A stretch of DNA of 64,000 nt, taken from NCBI GenBank assembly GCA_026225555.1, contig JAMFSY010000074.1:1-64000 (forward strand), in the 5' to 3' direction. Below, piece by piece: positions 9,483-18,696 of the stretch. A model generated the notes under the pieces. That model was not told where the DNA came from, searched no databases, and saw nothing but the letters and a program-made list of their open reading frames with translations. This stretch comes from Methylacidiphilales bacterium (GTDB lineage Bacteria; Verrucomicrobiota; Verrucomicrobiia; Methylacidiphilales; UBA1321). The position numbers were made by a program, and so were the translations under genes. Positions within the stretch are counted from its first letter, which is position 1; every line of letters begins with the position of its first letter.

Positions 9483-10931
9483 ATGAAAGAAATTACCGAA
9501 TCAGTCAGCGCGGGTTGGGGAACCTTCATCGCCGGTGCGGATCGGCGGCGATGGACCGAGCATACCGTCCTGGCGATAGCGCTCATCACCGGATTGACGG
9601 GCGATGTCCTGGGCGTCATGGGAATTCTTCGCGCCGTTTTCTTTCTTTCCCACGGGGCTGCGGAGGATCAGCCCGTGGCCTGGCTCTATGCCGGTCTCGG
9701 CACCGCCATTTTTATTGGGGCTTTCGCTTACAATGGGATCTATACCCGCGAATTTTTGTTGGATCGACGGAAGCAGACCTCCTGCTTGATCGAGGGCTGG
9801 ATCGGCTCTTCCGTTCTCTTTTTTGGCGCGACGGCTGCATTTGGAAAGGCCTTGGTCACGCTCCCCTATGCCGCGATGGCATTCTTCGCTCTTTTGATCG
9901 TTCTTCTCGGATGGCGCGTGTTGCTCCAAAGGGCGATGCGCAGTGAGTCCATCACGCGCCTGCTATGCCAACGCATTGTGATTCTCGGCTGGTCGGAGGG
10001 CATTGCCCAACTGGCTCGTCAAACTTGGGAAGACTTTGTCTATCCCTGTGAAATTATCGGCTATGTCGAAATCACACACGATGTGGATGGAACCGGGCCG
10101 ATGCCGACTGTTCCCTGTCTCGGTTCGAAAGAGGATCTCGCGACCATTCTTCAAGAGCATCAGATTGACGCGGCCTTTCTCGCTGGAACGAATCTGATGG
10201 ACGATGCCCATCTCGACCTGGTTCGGATTTGCCAGACGGAAATGGTGGAGTTCAAGGTTATTCCCTCCTGCTTTCCCGCGCTTGCCTCAGGCATGCACGT
10301 CGAATGGGTTGCTGGAGTTCCGATCCTGGGAACCGATCGCTTGCGCATGAATCGTCTGCACATTCGCATGGAAAAGCGGGTCCTCGATATTCTGGGCGCG
10401 ATGGTTGGGCTGCTTCTCGCCGGTCCCGCCATCGTCCTCTTTGCCCTGATGGTTTATCTCGAATCGCCAGGACCGGTCTTCTATCGGCAACGGCGTCTGG
10501 GCCGCAAAGGCGAGCCATTCGACATGATCAAAATTCGCAGCATGCGATTGGACGCGGAAAAGAATGGACGGCCGGGTTGGACCGTGGCGAATGATTCGCG
10601 CCGCTTGAAGGTCGGCGGCTTCATGCGCCGGTGGAACATCGATGAGCTCCCCCAATTTTGGAACGTGCTCAAGGGTGAGATGAGTCTGGTCGGGCCCAGG
10701 CCGGAACGCCCCGAACTCATTTTGAATCTCAAGCACGAGATCCTGCACTACAATCTTCGGCATTCGGTCAAGCCGGGCCTCACCGGCTGGGCACAGGTCA
10801 ATGGCTTGCGCGGCGATACGGATCTGTCGGAGCGCATCCGGCATGACCTCTTCTATATCGACAACTGGAGTGCGCTACTCGACGTGCAGACCATGTTCCT
10901 GACCCTCTTCAAGCACAAGAACGCCTGCTGA
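9483..10931 (+). CDS. Polyprenyl-phosphate sugar-1-phosphate transferase (initiating)
   Basis: A WbaP/WcaJ-type membrane enzyme that loads the first sugar phosphate onto undecaprenyl phosphate and so starts repeat-unit synthesis. I start it at ATG 9483; the open frame runs back to 9267 but that extension overlaps the previous gene and looks non-coding. The product is 482 residues: four hydrophobic segments at about 25-160, a CoA-binding-like middle region, then a hydrophobic hairpin (ILGAMVGLLLAGPAIVLFAL). The catalytic domain has YRQRRLGRKGEPFDMIKIRSM, DELPQFWNVLKGEMSLVGPR and the ending VKPGLTGWAQVNG. All core motifs are present and the length is normal. Confidence 0.93.
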   Translation: MKEITESVSAGWGTFIAGADRRRWTEHTVLAIALITGLTGDVLGVMGILRAVFFLSHGAAEDQPVAWLYAGLGTAIFIGAFAYNGIYTREFLLDRRKQTSCLIEGWIGSSVLFFGATAAFGKALVTLPYAAMAFFALLIVLLGWRVLLQRAMRSESITRLLCQRIVILGWSEGIAQLARQTWEDFVYPCEIIGYVEITHDVDGTGPMPTVPCLGSKEDLATILQEHQIDAAFLAGTNLMDDAHLDLVRICQTEMVEFKVIPSCFPALASGMHVEWVAGVPILGTDRLRMNRLHIRMEKRVLDILGAMVGLLLAGPAIVLFALMVYLESPGPVFYRQRRLGRKGEPFDMIKIRSMRLDAEKNGRPGWTVANDSRRLKVGGFMRRWNIDELPQFWNVLKGEMSLVGPRPERPELILNLKHEILHYNLRHSVKPGLTGWAQVNGLRGDTDLSERIRHDLFYIDNWSALLDVQTMFLTLFKHKNAC

Positions 10932-10946
10932 TCTGACATACGCTCG

Positions 10947-12449
10947 ATGATCGCCCTTGCTTCCAATTCCAATCCGCCGACCCCAAAGGTTTCGGCGAAC
11001 GCCGTCGACGTGGCGGTCAAAACCGCCCGGGCGATCGGCTGGTCTACGGGGCAACAACTTGCCGCCAACTTTGTGACTTTCGCCGGCTATATCGTGCTGG
11101 CGCGGCTCCTGGCTCCGAAGGATTTCGGGGTGTTTGCTTTTGCCAGTGTCTTCCTTGTCCTGCTTCAGACTTTCACGGATCAGGGAATACCCGATGCCGT
11201 CGTCCAACGGGCCCAGCTCGACAAATCCCATCTCGATACTGCCTTTTGGTTCAATATGGTCATCAGCTTTGGTCTCGCGGGCTCCCTCTGGATGGCTGCT
11301 CCGTTTGCTGCGTCCCTTCTACATGAACCGGCGCTTGGCGGAATTCTCCGCTGGCTGACCTGGATGCTGCCTTTGTCCGCCTTGGGCGGAATTCATCAGG
11401 CCCTGCTCAAGCGCCGCATGGAATACAAAATCATCAGTATCCAGGGCTTCGTCGCAACCGTGGTCAGCACGGCGACCGGGGTAATCCTGGCTTGGAATGG
11501 CTTTGGTATTCTATGTCTGGTTGGCCAGCAATTGGCCAACGCGGCTTGCCTGACGCTTGTTTCGTGGATGGCAACGCGTTGGACCCCGGGGTTTGATTGC
11601 GGGCGTGCGGAATTGAGGGAATTGGGAAGTTTTTCTGTCCACATCACCACCGGGGGATTACTCGATTTTGTTAATCGGCGTGCGGACGATTTTCTGATCG
11701 GGCTGTTTCTCGGCACCACCGCGCTCGGCTATTACAGTCTGGCCTACCGGCTCCTGCTCACGTTTACCCGGCTGATCAGTTCGCCGTTCAATTCAGTGGC
11801 CTTTTCCGCTTTCTCACGGTTGCAGGATGAGCCTGAGGAACGCCGTCGAATGTTTGATCGCCTGGTGCAACTCACCGCTGCCCTGGCCTTTCCCGCCTTT
11901 CTCGGACTGGCTGCGGTATCGCCCGATTTGATTCACGTCGTTTTCGGTGCGCAATGGCTGCCCAGCGTGCCGGTGCTACAGATTCTCTGTTTTATCGGCG
12001 TGCTCCATTCTGTGGTGTTCCTTCATGGCACCCTCATTCGCGCGGCGGGCCGGCCAGGGTGGCAAATGCTTTTCACCTTGGGAGGCGCGCTCACGAACCT
12101 GATCGGCTTCTATTTCGTGGTTCGCTTCGGAATGATTTATGTCGCCCTTTGGTATGTCGTTAGCGCCTATCTCTGGCTCGGGGTCGATTTGATGTTGGTC
12201 CGGCGCATTCTCAGCCATTCCACGGGCAAATATCTACGTGGGTTCCTGCCCTCGCTGATGACCGGTCTGTGCGTCTCGCTGGGCATGCTGATCGTGCAAG
12301 GTTTTCTTCCCGGCAGTCTCTCATTTCGTTCCCGATTGGTCGCGGAGTTGATGACCGGGTCACTCGTGTTGGCGCTGCTTCACGCCAAGATTCTTCTCAA
12401 CCCTCGACGCGCATTGCTGGCGTCCGGACTGATTTCCAAACTTTCATGA
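10947..12449 (+). CDS. wzx: Oligosaccharide flippase (Wzx, PST family)
   Basis: A 500-residue polytopic membrane protein with roughly 12-14 hydrophobic segments. It starts with the family's NFVTFAGYIVLARLLAPKDFG, followed by DQGIPDAVVQR. Such proteins turn lipid-linked repeat units from the inner to the outer face of the cytoplasmic membrane. It lies 15 bp after the initiating transferase and overlaps the next glycosyltransferase by four bases (ATGA at 12446), so translation is coupled. Together with the polymerase at 14783 it defines a Wzx/Wzy-dependent pathway. Confidence 0.92.
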   Translation: MIALASNSNPPTPKVSANAVDVAVKTARAIGWSTGQQLAANFVTFAGYIVLARLLAPKDFGVFAFASVFLVLLQTFTDQGIPDAVVQRAQLDKSHLDTAFWFNMVISFGLAGSLWMAAPFAASLLHEPALGGILRWLTWMLPLSALGGIHQALLKRRMEYKIISIQGFVATVVSTATGVILAWNGFGILCLVGQQLANAACLTLVSWMATRWTPGFDCGRAELRELGSFSVHITTGGLLDFVNRRADDFLIGLFLGTTALGYYSLAYRLLLTFTRLISSPFNSVAFSAFSRLQDEPEERRRMFDRLVQLTAALAFPAFLGLAAVSPDLIHVVFGAQWLPSVPVLQILCFIGVLHSVVFLHGTLIRAAGRPGWQMLFTLGGALTNLIGFYFVVRFGMIYVALWYVVSAYLWLGVDLMLVRRILSHSTGKYLRGFLPSLMTGLCVSLGMLIVQGFLPGSLSFRSRLVAELMTGSLVLALLHAKILLNPRRALLASGLISKLS

Positions 12450-13705
12450 AAAAGCGCATTCTTATCATTACTGACTTGGCTGTCTTTCCCGCCAACGCGG
12501 GAAATAAAACCCGCGTATGGGCCATGATGAACAACCTGCAGCGTCTCGGGCATGAAGTCTGGTTTCTAGGACTCGGCTTGCGTGAAGAGGAAGTGGCCGC
12601 TCTGAAAGCCATTTGGGGCGAGCATGTGCATAATCTTCCGGCGCTACGGGCTCGTCATGCCCGTCCGCGCTGGTTTGCCCTGAAGCGCTTTCTTACCGAT
12701 CGACTGATTGCCCGGGGCATTGGCGCACCTGATGTGGATCATTGGTATTGGCCCCATTGGGATTCGGCCATTGCCGATTTTGCCTCGAGACATGCATTTG
12801 ATGCGGTGATGGTCGAATATGTTTTCTTCTCCCGGGCCCTCCAACATTTCGGCAAAGACGTCTGCAAGATCATCGACACGCACGATGTCTATACGGGCCG
12901 CCGCGAAAAACTCAAGGCGCGCAAGATCAAGCGATTTTATCAATACCTGACTCGCGCAAATGAGGAAGCTCGCGGCCTAAACCGGGCGGATGTGGTGATT
13001 GGCATTCAGGAAAATGAATCCAAGTTTTTCCGCCAGCTTCTTGGCCCCGCCAAGTGCGTGATCACCGTGGGCCATACGGTGGATCCGCAAACGGTCCCAT
13101 ACCCGGCTACTGCGGACATTCTTTTTCTTGGCTCGCCCTACTCGGCGAATGTCGATGGTGTCACCTACTTCATTGAGAAGTGTTTTCCACGCATACGAGT
13201 GGCCGTTCCCGGTGCGCGCCTGCTCATCGCCGGGTCGATTTGCCGGGTTTTGCGACCTGGGATGGCCGGGATTGAATTGTTGGGAGAAATGGACGACGTC
13301 AAGGACGCCTATGCCCGCGCCGCTGTCGTCATCAATCCGGTCCTTGCCGGGACTGGACTAAAGACCAAGACAATCGAAGCACTCGCTTTTGGCTGTCCCC
13401 TGGTCTCGACGTCATGCGGAGCCGAAGGCCTCCAGGACGCCGCCGGGAGCGCTTTCCGTCTGGCGGATGATCCCGCTGATTTCGCGGAGGGCGTCATCGA
13501 CCTTTTGACCATGCCTGAGCGCGCGACGGCCTATGCAAGAAACGCCGTCAAATTTATCGAGCAATGGAATAGCGACCAACTGAAAGCCCTGAACCGAGTG
13601 ATATCCACGAACCATGAAAAAAACGACACCGACTCCGATCGCCTTGATCTTCCACCGGAATTTGCTGCCCAAATCGGAGACCTTTGTCCTAGCCCAGGCG
13701 GATAA
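12446..13705 (+). CDS. Glycosyltransferase, GT4-like
   Basis: A 419-residue GT-B glycosyltransferase. The true start is the ATG at 12446 within the ATGA overlap with the flippase, giving MKKRILIITDLAVFPANAGNK; the open frame extends upstream but that would lie inside wzx. The C-terminal half has LFLGSPYSANVDGVTYF and PVLAGTGLKTKTIEALAFGCP, resembling PEP-CTERM/exopolysaccharide-associated sugar transferases. The last ~30 residues overlap the next gene by 92 bp in another frame and look unlike the rest, so the family's normal end is probably around residue 390. The acceptor is unknown. Confidence 0.86.
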   Translation: MKKRILIITDLAVFPANAGNKTRVWAMMNNLQRLGHEVWFLGLGLREEEVAALKAIWGEHVHNLPALRARHARPRWFALKRFLTDRLIARGIGAPDVDHWYWPHWDSAIADFASRHAFDAVMVEYVFFSRALQHFGKDVCKIIDTHDVYTGRREKLKARKIKRFYQYLTRANEEARGLNRADVVIGIQENESKFFRQLLGPAKCVITVGHTVDPQTVPYPATADILFLGSPYSANVDGVTYFIEKCFPRIRVAVPGARLLIAGSICRVLRPGMAGIELLGEMDDVKDAYARAAVVINPVLAGTGLKTKTIEALAFGCPLVSTSCGAEGLQDAAGSAFRLADDPADFAEGVIDLLTMPERATAYARNAVKFIEQWNSDQLKALNRVISTNHEKNDTDSDRLDLPPEFAAQIGDLCPSPGG

Positions 13706-14786
13706 CCTCCATCTCTTCAAACCTTTTTACGCCGGGATTCAACATTCGGGCGGATTGGAGTTACCGAAGAACCGGGTGTGCTCGATGGCGGGCAGGGGAC
13801 TTTATGGCGCCGTCGCCGCCCGATGGTTCAAGCTGACCGGTTTTTCGCCCAGCTTTCTGGCTAAGATACGAAACATCAAACCGGCCGTCATTCACGCCCA
13901 CTTCGAGGAGTCGGGCCTGGCGGCGCTGCCGTTGGCGCGGGAACTCGATATTCCGCTGATTACCACGTTTCACGGTTACGACGCCACGGCAACCCAATCG
14001 GCTACCGGACCGCGCAAAATTCTCGATCAAATTTATGGGCGCCAGCGTCAACGTCTACAACAGGAGGGAAGTCTGTTCATTGCCGTCTCGGAATTTATTC
14101 GTCAGAAGCTTATCGCCCGGGGGTATCCCGCCGAGCGGATCGCCACGGTCCCGATCGGCGTAGATGTCGATTTATTTACGCCGCAACAAGAGGAACCCAA
14201 GACCCCGATGGTGCTTTTTGTTGGACGTCTGGTTGAAAAAAAGGGTGTCACCTATCTGCTTAGCGCCATGGCTCAGGTGGCCAGGACCAACAAGAATGTC
14301 CGGCTGGTGATCATTGGCGACGGACCCCTCATGCCCGCATTGGTTGACCAAGCCTGTGCGTTGAGACTTCCCAACGTTATCTTCATGGGCGCATGCGATT
14401 CGGCGACCGTCCGCCAGCAAATGAGTATTGCCTCTATTTTGGTCTCGCCCAGCGTGACGGCGTCGTCGGGAGATAGCGAAGGACTTCCCATCGTCATCTG
14501 CGAGGCGCAGGCGATGGGCTTGCCAGTGGTGGCTACTCGCCATGCCGGCATTCCTGAGATTATCAGGAATGGAGAAAATGGATTCCTGGTTGCCGAGCGA
14601 TCCGTGAGGCAATTGGCCCACGGGATTTCGCTTCTTCTGGGGATGCCCAAGGTGCGCCGCCAGATGGGAGCCGCCGCCCGGATGAATGTCTGCCTAAACT
14701 TCAATCTGAAGCTGCAAACCGCGCGACTGGAAGATCTCTATGAGGAAGTCGTGCGCGACCACGCGAAGTTGAGGCCCGGTCAATGA
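13614..14786 (+). CDS. Glycosyltransferase family 4
   Basis: A 390-residue GT4 enzyme. The N-terminal acceptor domain starts LIFHRNLLPKSETFV and includes HAHFEESGLAALPLA and TTFHGYDAT. The donor domain has VLFVGRLVEKKGVTYLL, the phosphate contact region VIIGDGPLMPALV, and SEGLPIVICEAQAMGLPVVAT. The start at 13614 lies inside the previous gene, but the conserved LLPKSETF stretch needs it, so the 92-bp overlap is real rather than a start error. It overlaps the polymerase by four bases (ATGA, 14783). Confidence 0.9.
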   Translation: MKKTTPTPIALIFHRNLLPKSETFVLAQADNLHLFKPFYAGIQHSGGLELPKNRVCSMAGRGLYGAVAARWFKLTGFSPSFLAKIRNIKPAVIHAHFEESGLAALPLARELDIPLITTFHGYDATATQSATGPRKILDQIYGRQRQRLQQEGSLFIAVSEFIRQKLIARGYPAERIATVPIGVDVDLFTPQQEEPKTPMVLFVGRLVEKKGVTYLLSAMAQVARTNKNVRLVIIGDGPLMPALVDQACALRLPNVIFMGACDSATVRQQMSIASILVSPSVTASSGDSEGLPIVICEAQAMGLPVVATRHAGIPEIIRNGENGFLVAERSVRQLAHGISLLLGMPKVRRQMGAAARMNVCLNFNLKLQTARLEDLYEEVVRDHAKLRPGQ

Positions 14787-16180
14787 GCCGTGCACACCAG
14801 GATGCGCCGCACGGGGAGCGACTCCAGATTTTTGAAGCGCTCATCACGCTCGGACTCATGGTTGTCCTGATCTTCTGCCTCTCTGTCTATGTCATCAGCC
14901 TTCCCGTCAAAGCCACGTTGATGCTCGCCGTCGTCTGCCTTTTTCTTAACCGGGAGAAAACTTTTTCCTACGGCGTGTTGCCGTTGATCGTCATTCCTCT
15001 CTACGGGGCGGCAGTCTCATGGTTTTTTCCCTGCTGGAGGCCGGATGGTTGGACGATTCTGGAAAGGCCTCTTTTTACCATACTGTGTGTGCTCATGGTT
15101 TCGGTGGTGTTGTCGAAGGCGGCCGGTTGGCGTTATCATGTCATCGCATTTGGCATCCTGTTCATCTGTCTGATCGGGGCCATCGGCGATTGCCTCGGTT
15201 ATGACATGACTTCGCTTTTGCCATTCACCATGCCCGACGACCCTTATTTCGATCAGGTCACCAACTACAGCTTCGGGGCCTCGCGGGTTCGCGGGTTCTT
15301 TCCTGAATCTGGCGTCCTTGGGGCAGTCAGCCTGGGTATTGCGACCAGCATCGCTTTGGGGGCCTGGGTGCTGATTTCGCAGCGACGGCATCGAGGAGCA
15401 ACGGCGACTTTGCTGGCCGCGCTTGCCATCGGAGGAATCATGCTTGCCCTGACGCTTACCAAATCGGGTCTCTTTATGATCATGGGCGGCATGGTTGTCT
15501 TTTTTATCGTGCTTGCCGTGAGTCGAAATCGGGCCTGCCGGACGACCGCCGTGGTTGGATCTATCTCGGCGGTTCTGGTTCTGGCGGCTTTATTGTCCGC
15601 CCCCGGCGATCTGGGGAGTTACTTCCGGGCTGAAGTCGGTACCGCGTTAAACCTCCAGGCGCAAACGGGGCAGACCGGTGGAAGCGGACTTGCCACGCGC
15701 ATCGAATGTTGGAAGCTGGCAGTCTATGCCGTCGGTTACTATCCGCTGGGTGTCGGCGGTTGGGGGGTGGACAACGTACTCAATCGCACCACGGCCGTTG
15801 TGCCCACGCCGGAGATGCGGCTCTTCTTCGATCAGGATATGTATGGATTGAAAAGTGCCCTGGCCAACTTGGTTGCGCAAACCGGAGTGGTTGGCATCTC
15901 CCTGCTGGGATTTTGGATTTGGTGGAGTTTCCTTGCTCCAGTCTTGCGCCATTTGAAGTCGGGCACTCGTACCGATACGTTGCTGGCGGGTCTTTATGGA
16001 GCCTCAGCCGGTCTTTCGATTATTTTCCTTTTCACCTGCGAATTATATCCCTCCTACGCATTGCTTCTGTTTTTCAAATTGCACGCTGACGCGATTGCTG
16101 AGCGCATTCGTGGCACCGTCCACGAAGAGCCGACTGGATCTCTCTCGGATCTTCCAGCGACAGAGTTGGTGGCACCTTGA
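14783..16180 (+). CDS. O-antigen ligase/polymerase-like membrane protein (Wzy)
   Basis: A 465-residue polytopic membrane protein with about ten hydrophobic segments and a long periplasmic loop near residues 270-350 (LNLQAQTGQTGGSGLATR, then WGVDNVL). This layout is typical of Wzy/O-antigen ligase proteins, which join repeat units at the periplasmic face; Wzy sequences are too diverged for firmer naming. Its position among flippase and glycosyltransferase genes supports the call. It is coupled at both ends: ATGA with the previous gene and TTGA with the next (16177-16180). Confidence 0.8.
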   Translation: MSRAHQDAPHGERLQIFEALITLGLMVVLIFCLSVYVISLPVKATLMLAVVCLFLNREKTFSYGVLPLIVIPLYGAAVSWFFPCWRPDGWTILERPLFTILCVLMVSVVLSKAAGWRYHVIAFGILFICLIGAIGDCLGYDMTSLLPFTMPDDPYFDQVTNYSFGASRVRGFFPESGVLGAVSLGIATSIALGAWVLISQRRHRGATATLLAALAIGGIMLALTLTKSGLFMIMGGMVVFFIVLAVSRNRACRTTAVVGSISAVLVLAALLSAPGDLGSYFRAEVGTALNLQAQTGQTGGSGLATRIECWKLAVYAVGYYPLGVGGWGVDNVLNRTTAVVPTPEMRLFFDQDMYGLKSALANLVAQTGVVGISLLGFWIWWSFLAPVLRHLKSGTRTDTLLAGLYGASAGLSIIFLFTCELYPSYALLLFFKLHADAIAERIRGTVHEEPTGSLSDLPATELVAP

Positions 16181-17352
16181 AAATTGCACTCGTTAACGAC
16201 AAATATATTCACCACGAGGGCGGTGGTGCGCAGGAGTCCGTTCGGATCCTTGCCGAGTCGCTTGCCGCCCGTGGGCATCAGGTTTCGGTCTGGACGACGA
16301 CCTACCGGCCCGACCAGCGAACGACTTCCGAGCTTCATTCTCAGGTGCGGGTGACATTCCTGCCAGTGGCCAATGTTTACTGGCCACACGGTCCCCGTCC
16401 GGAGTCTCTCAAACCTCTCTGGCATGCCATCGACTCCCATAATCCGATCATGGCCCGACGAGTGGGGCAGCTTCTCGATGAAGAAAAGCCCGATATTCTC
16501 CATACTAATATTCTCGCGGGATTTTCTCCGGCCATCTGGGCGGAGGCCGCACACCGCAACATCCCGGTTGTCCATACCGTTCGCGATTACTATCTGATGT
16601 GTCCCAAAGGCACGCGATTCAAGAATGGCGCCAAGTGTGACTCGCCGTGCCCTTCCTGTCACATCTATAGCTTGCCGAAAAAGCGCGCCACCCGGCATCT
16701 GGATGCTGTCGTCTCGATCAGCCGCCATCTTTCCAACGATCATCCTGTCTCGTCTCCCATTCAAGAGGTGATCCACAACAGCTATCGGGCTGAAGGAAAA
16801 TTACCTCTAAGGAACTACGAAAATGGCTTAAAGATCGGCTATCTTGGCCGCCTGTGCGAAACCAAGGGAATCGAGCTTCTAATCGATGCAGTTCGGCAAA
16901 CCGACTCGGCCCATCTCTATATTGCGGGCAAAGGTGGGACGGGATATCTGGAGAAACTTCGCCAGCGGGCGCCTTCTCGCACGACTTTCCTGGGCTCGGT
17001 ATCTCCCCAAAGTTTGTTTGAGAAAATCGATGTCCTGGCCGTTCCCTCCCTCTGGCACGAGCCTTTTGGCCGCGTCGCCATCGAGGCGATGGCCTGGGGC
17101 ATTCCCGTGATAGCCAGCCAGCGGGGCGGTTTACCGGAGATTATTCGTCCCGGAAAGAATGGATGGCTTTTTGAGCCGAATGAAAAAGATGGGCTACCTC
17201 AGCTATTGCGCACGATAACTCCGGAAGCATGCCGCTCCATGAGCGAGGCTTGCTTGGATCGGGCCCGGGCATTTTTGCCGGAAGTCATCGCCGATCAATA
17301 TGAACGGCTCTACGAGCGGGTTCTCCTTCGTCGTCAAAGTCAGGCAATTTAG
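16177..17352 (+). CDS. Glycosyltransferase family 4
   Basis: A 391-residue GT4 enzyme beginning at a TTG codon that overlaps the polymerase stop (TTGA). The reading MKIALVNDKYIHHEGGGAQ is the expected N-terminus with its glycine-rich donor loop, and no later start preserves it. Further marks are HTVRDYYLMCPKGTRF, a cysteine-containing insert (CDSPCPSCHIY) often seen in this subgroup, IGYLGRLCETKGIELLI and PSLWHEPFGRVAIEAMAWGIP. It ends the first, tightly overlapping part of the operon; a 143-bp gap with a repeat follows. Confidence 0.9.
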   Translation: MKIALVNDKYIHHEGGGAQESVRILAESLAARGHQVSVWTTTYRPDQRTTSELHSQVRVTFLPVANVYWPHGPRPESLKPLWHAIDSHNPIMARRVGQLLDEEKPDILHTNILAGFSPAIWAEAAHRNIPVVHTVRDYYLMCPKGTRFKNGAKCDSPCPSCHIYSLPKKRATRHLDAVVSISRHLSNDHPVSSPIQEVIHNSYRAEGKLPLRNYENGLKIGYLGRLCETKGIELLIDAVRQTDSAHLYIAGKGGTGYLEKLRQRAPSRTTFLGSVSPQSLFEKIDVLAVPSLWHEPFGRVAIEAMAWGIPVIASQRGGLPEIIRPGKNGWLFEPNEKDGLPQLLRTITPEACRSMSEACLDRARAFLPEVIADQYERLYERVLLRRQSQAI

Positions 17353-17372
17353 AACCGGCCTTTAACTCTGCG

Positions 17373-17420
17373 TCTACAGGGTTTCCACATTTCGAATACA
17401 TAAACTCAAGGGAAGACGCT
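17373..17420 (+). repeat. 48-bp promoter-region repeat, copy A
   Basis: Matches 18649-18696 at 42 of 48 positions. Both start with the identical 19-mer TCTACAGGGTTTCCACATT and share AATACATA further on. Copy A sits 75 bp before a glycosyltransferase start, in the only sizeable gap after 10 kb of overlapping genes. The core GTTTCCACA also occurs at 8078. A shared promoter or activator site is the simplest reading. Confidence 0.7.
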
Positions 17421-17495
17421 TCTCTCGGGATCTCCTATTCATTCATTCGTGACGATCATCACGAGTTAATCATTTGAAATGCCCAGCCTAACCGC

Positions 17496-18632
17496 ATGAA
17501 CGCCCTATCTATATTATTCGTTGATCAATACCGAGAAGTTGCGGGAGGTCAGGTCGTCCTTCAGACCCTGGTCGAGAATGCCCGAGAGAAGGGCTTTCGG
17601 GTCGGTGTGCTTGCTCCCTTGGGAGGCGCTTTGGAAGAAGCTCTGGTTTCAAGCTGGGGCTCAAGCGTGGAGCTCCACGATTTAAAGCAGCTTGATCTTC
17701 ACGACGGCAGTAAGGGTGTTTGCGATTTATTCCAGTTGGTCGCCTACTGCTTCTATGTCTTGAAGTTCTGGCGCCTAACGGGGAGCTATAACATTATTTA
17801 TGTCAATGGATGCAGGGTTGCACCTGCCTTTTTCCTGCTCTCTCTTTTACGACCGAGGCGTCGTTGGTTTTACCATATGCATCTTTGTCATAGCCGTATG
17901 GAGAAACTGATTTTTGCCGCCATTTCCCTGGTTCCCAGTACCTATCGAATCGTCATCGCCTCCAGCTATATCCGGGATGACTTCTTTCGGTCAGTTCCTT
18001 TCGTGCGGAAGAGCGATCGTTTTGTGGTGCTGGAAAATTGCCTGAGCCCGGCGTTCGCCAACCTTCCTTTCACCGACCGTTTTCCCGAGGGGAAGCCAGT
18101 TCTTACCGTCGCTTTGATCGGACGAGTCTCGCCGGAAAAAGGTCACGATGTTCTTCCGCGGCTGGCCCGCCGTTTTCCATCGGTCCGGTTTCTCATCATT
18201 GGGCGCACCGCGCCAGCCCAGCACAACTTTCTCCGTTCCCTCCTCGAGAAGAGTCTGCCGAATTTAATCTATCTCGGTGAGACCTCACAGCTTCCGAAAT
18301 TGCTCGAAGAACATCATGTGCAGATTTCAATCGTACCTTCCCGTTGGGAAGAGCCGTTTGGGCTGACCTCGATTGAGAGCATGGCGGCTTCCTGCGTCAC
18401 TCTCGTTGCCCACAAGGGGATGCTCTCCATGATCGCCGAGCGGACAGGTGCCCCTTCGTTCGAGGATGATGATCAATTAGAACAACTTCTTGGACAGGTG
18501 TTCGAATCCGATTCCGATAGCTTGCGAAAACTGGCCCGCAAAGAATATGACAGTGTTCACTCCGAATTCGACATGAATACCTTTTGCTGGCGGTTCATTT
18601 CCCTTATCCGGGCCACGACCACAGTCGCCTGA
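17496..18632 (+). CDS. Glycosyltransferase family 4
   Basis: A 378-residue GT-B enzyme. The N-terminal half has VDQYREVAGGQVVLQTLVE and a hydrophobic stretch (APAFFLLSLLRPRRRWFYH) suggesting membrane contact. The C-terminal half has LIGRVSPEKGHDVLPRLA and PSRWEEPFGLTSIESMAAS, the GT4 donor-binding motif. It stands apart from the overlapping genes upstream and has its own promoter-region repeat (17373). Another repeat copy follows its stop, so it may be a separately controlled unit that tunes polymer composition. Confidence 0.87.
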   Translation: MNALSILFVDQYREVAGGQVVLQTLVENAREKGFRVGVLAPLGGALEEALVSSWGSSVELHDLKQLDLHDGSKGVCDLFQLVAYCFYVLKFWRLTGSYNIIYVNGCRVAPAFFLLSLLRPRRRWFYHMHLCHSRMEKLIFAAISLVPSTYRIVIASSYIRDDFFRSVPFVRKSDRFVVLENCLSPAFANLPFTDRFPEGKPVLTVALIGRVSPEKGHDVLPRLARRFPSVRFLIIGRTAPAQHNFLRSLLEKSLPNLIYLGETSQLPKLLEEHHVQISIVPSRWEEPFGLTSIESMAASCVTLVAHKGMLSMIAERTGAPSFEDDDQLEQLLGQVFESDSDSLRKLARKEYDSVHSEFDMNTFCWRFISLIRATTTVA

Positions 18633-18648
18633 TTGGCTTCCTCTTTTC

Positions 18649-18696
18649 TCTACAGGGTTTCCACATTCCAAATACATAGACCCAAGAGATGACGCT
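18649..18696 (+). repeat. 48-bp promoter-region repeat, copy B
   Basis: Second copy of the element at 17373-17420. It runs across the proposed ATG (18689) of the beta-barrel gene; at the same place copy A has AAGACGCT instead of ATGACGCT. The repeat being conserved through that point hints that 18689 may not be the true start and that GTG 18701 is used instead. Confidence 0.7.
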
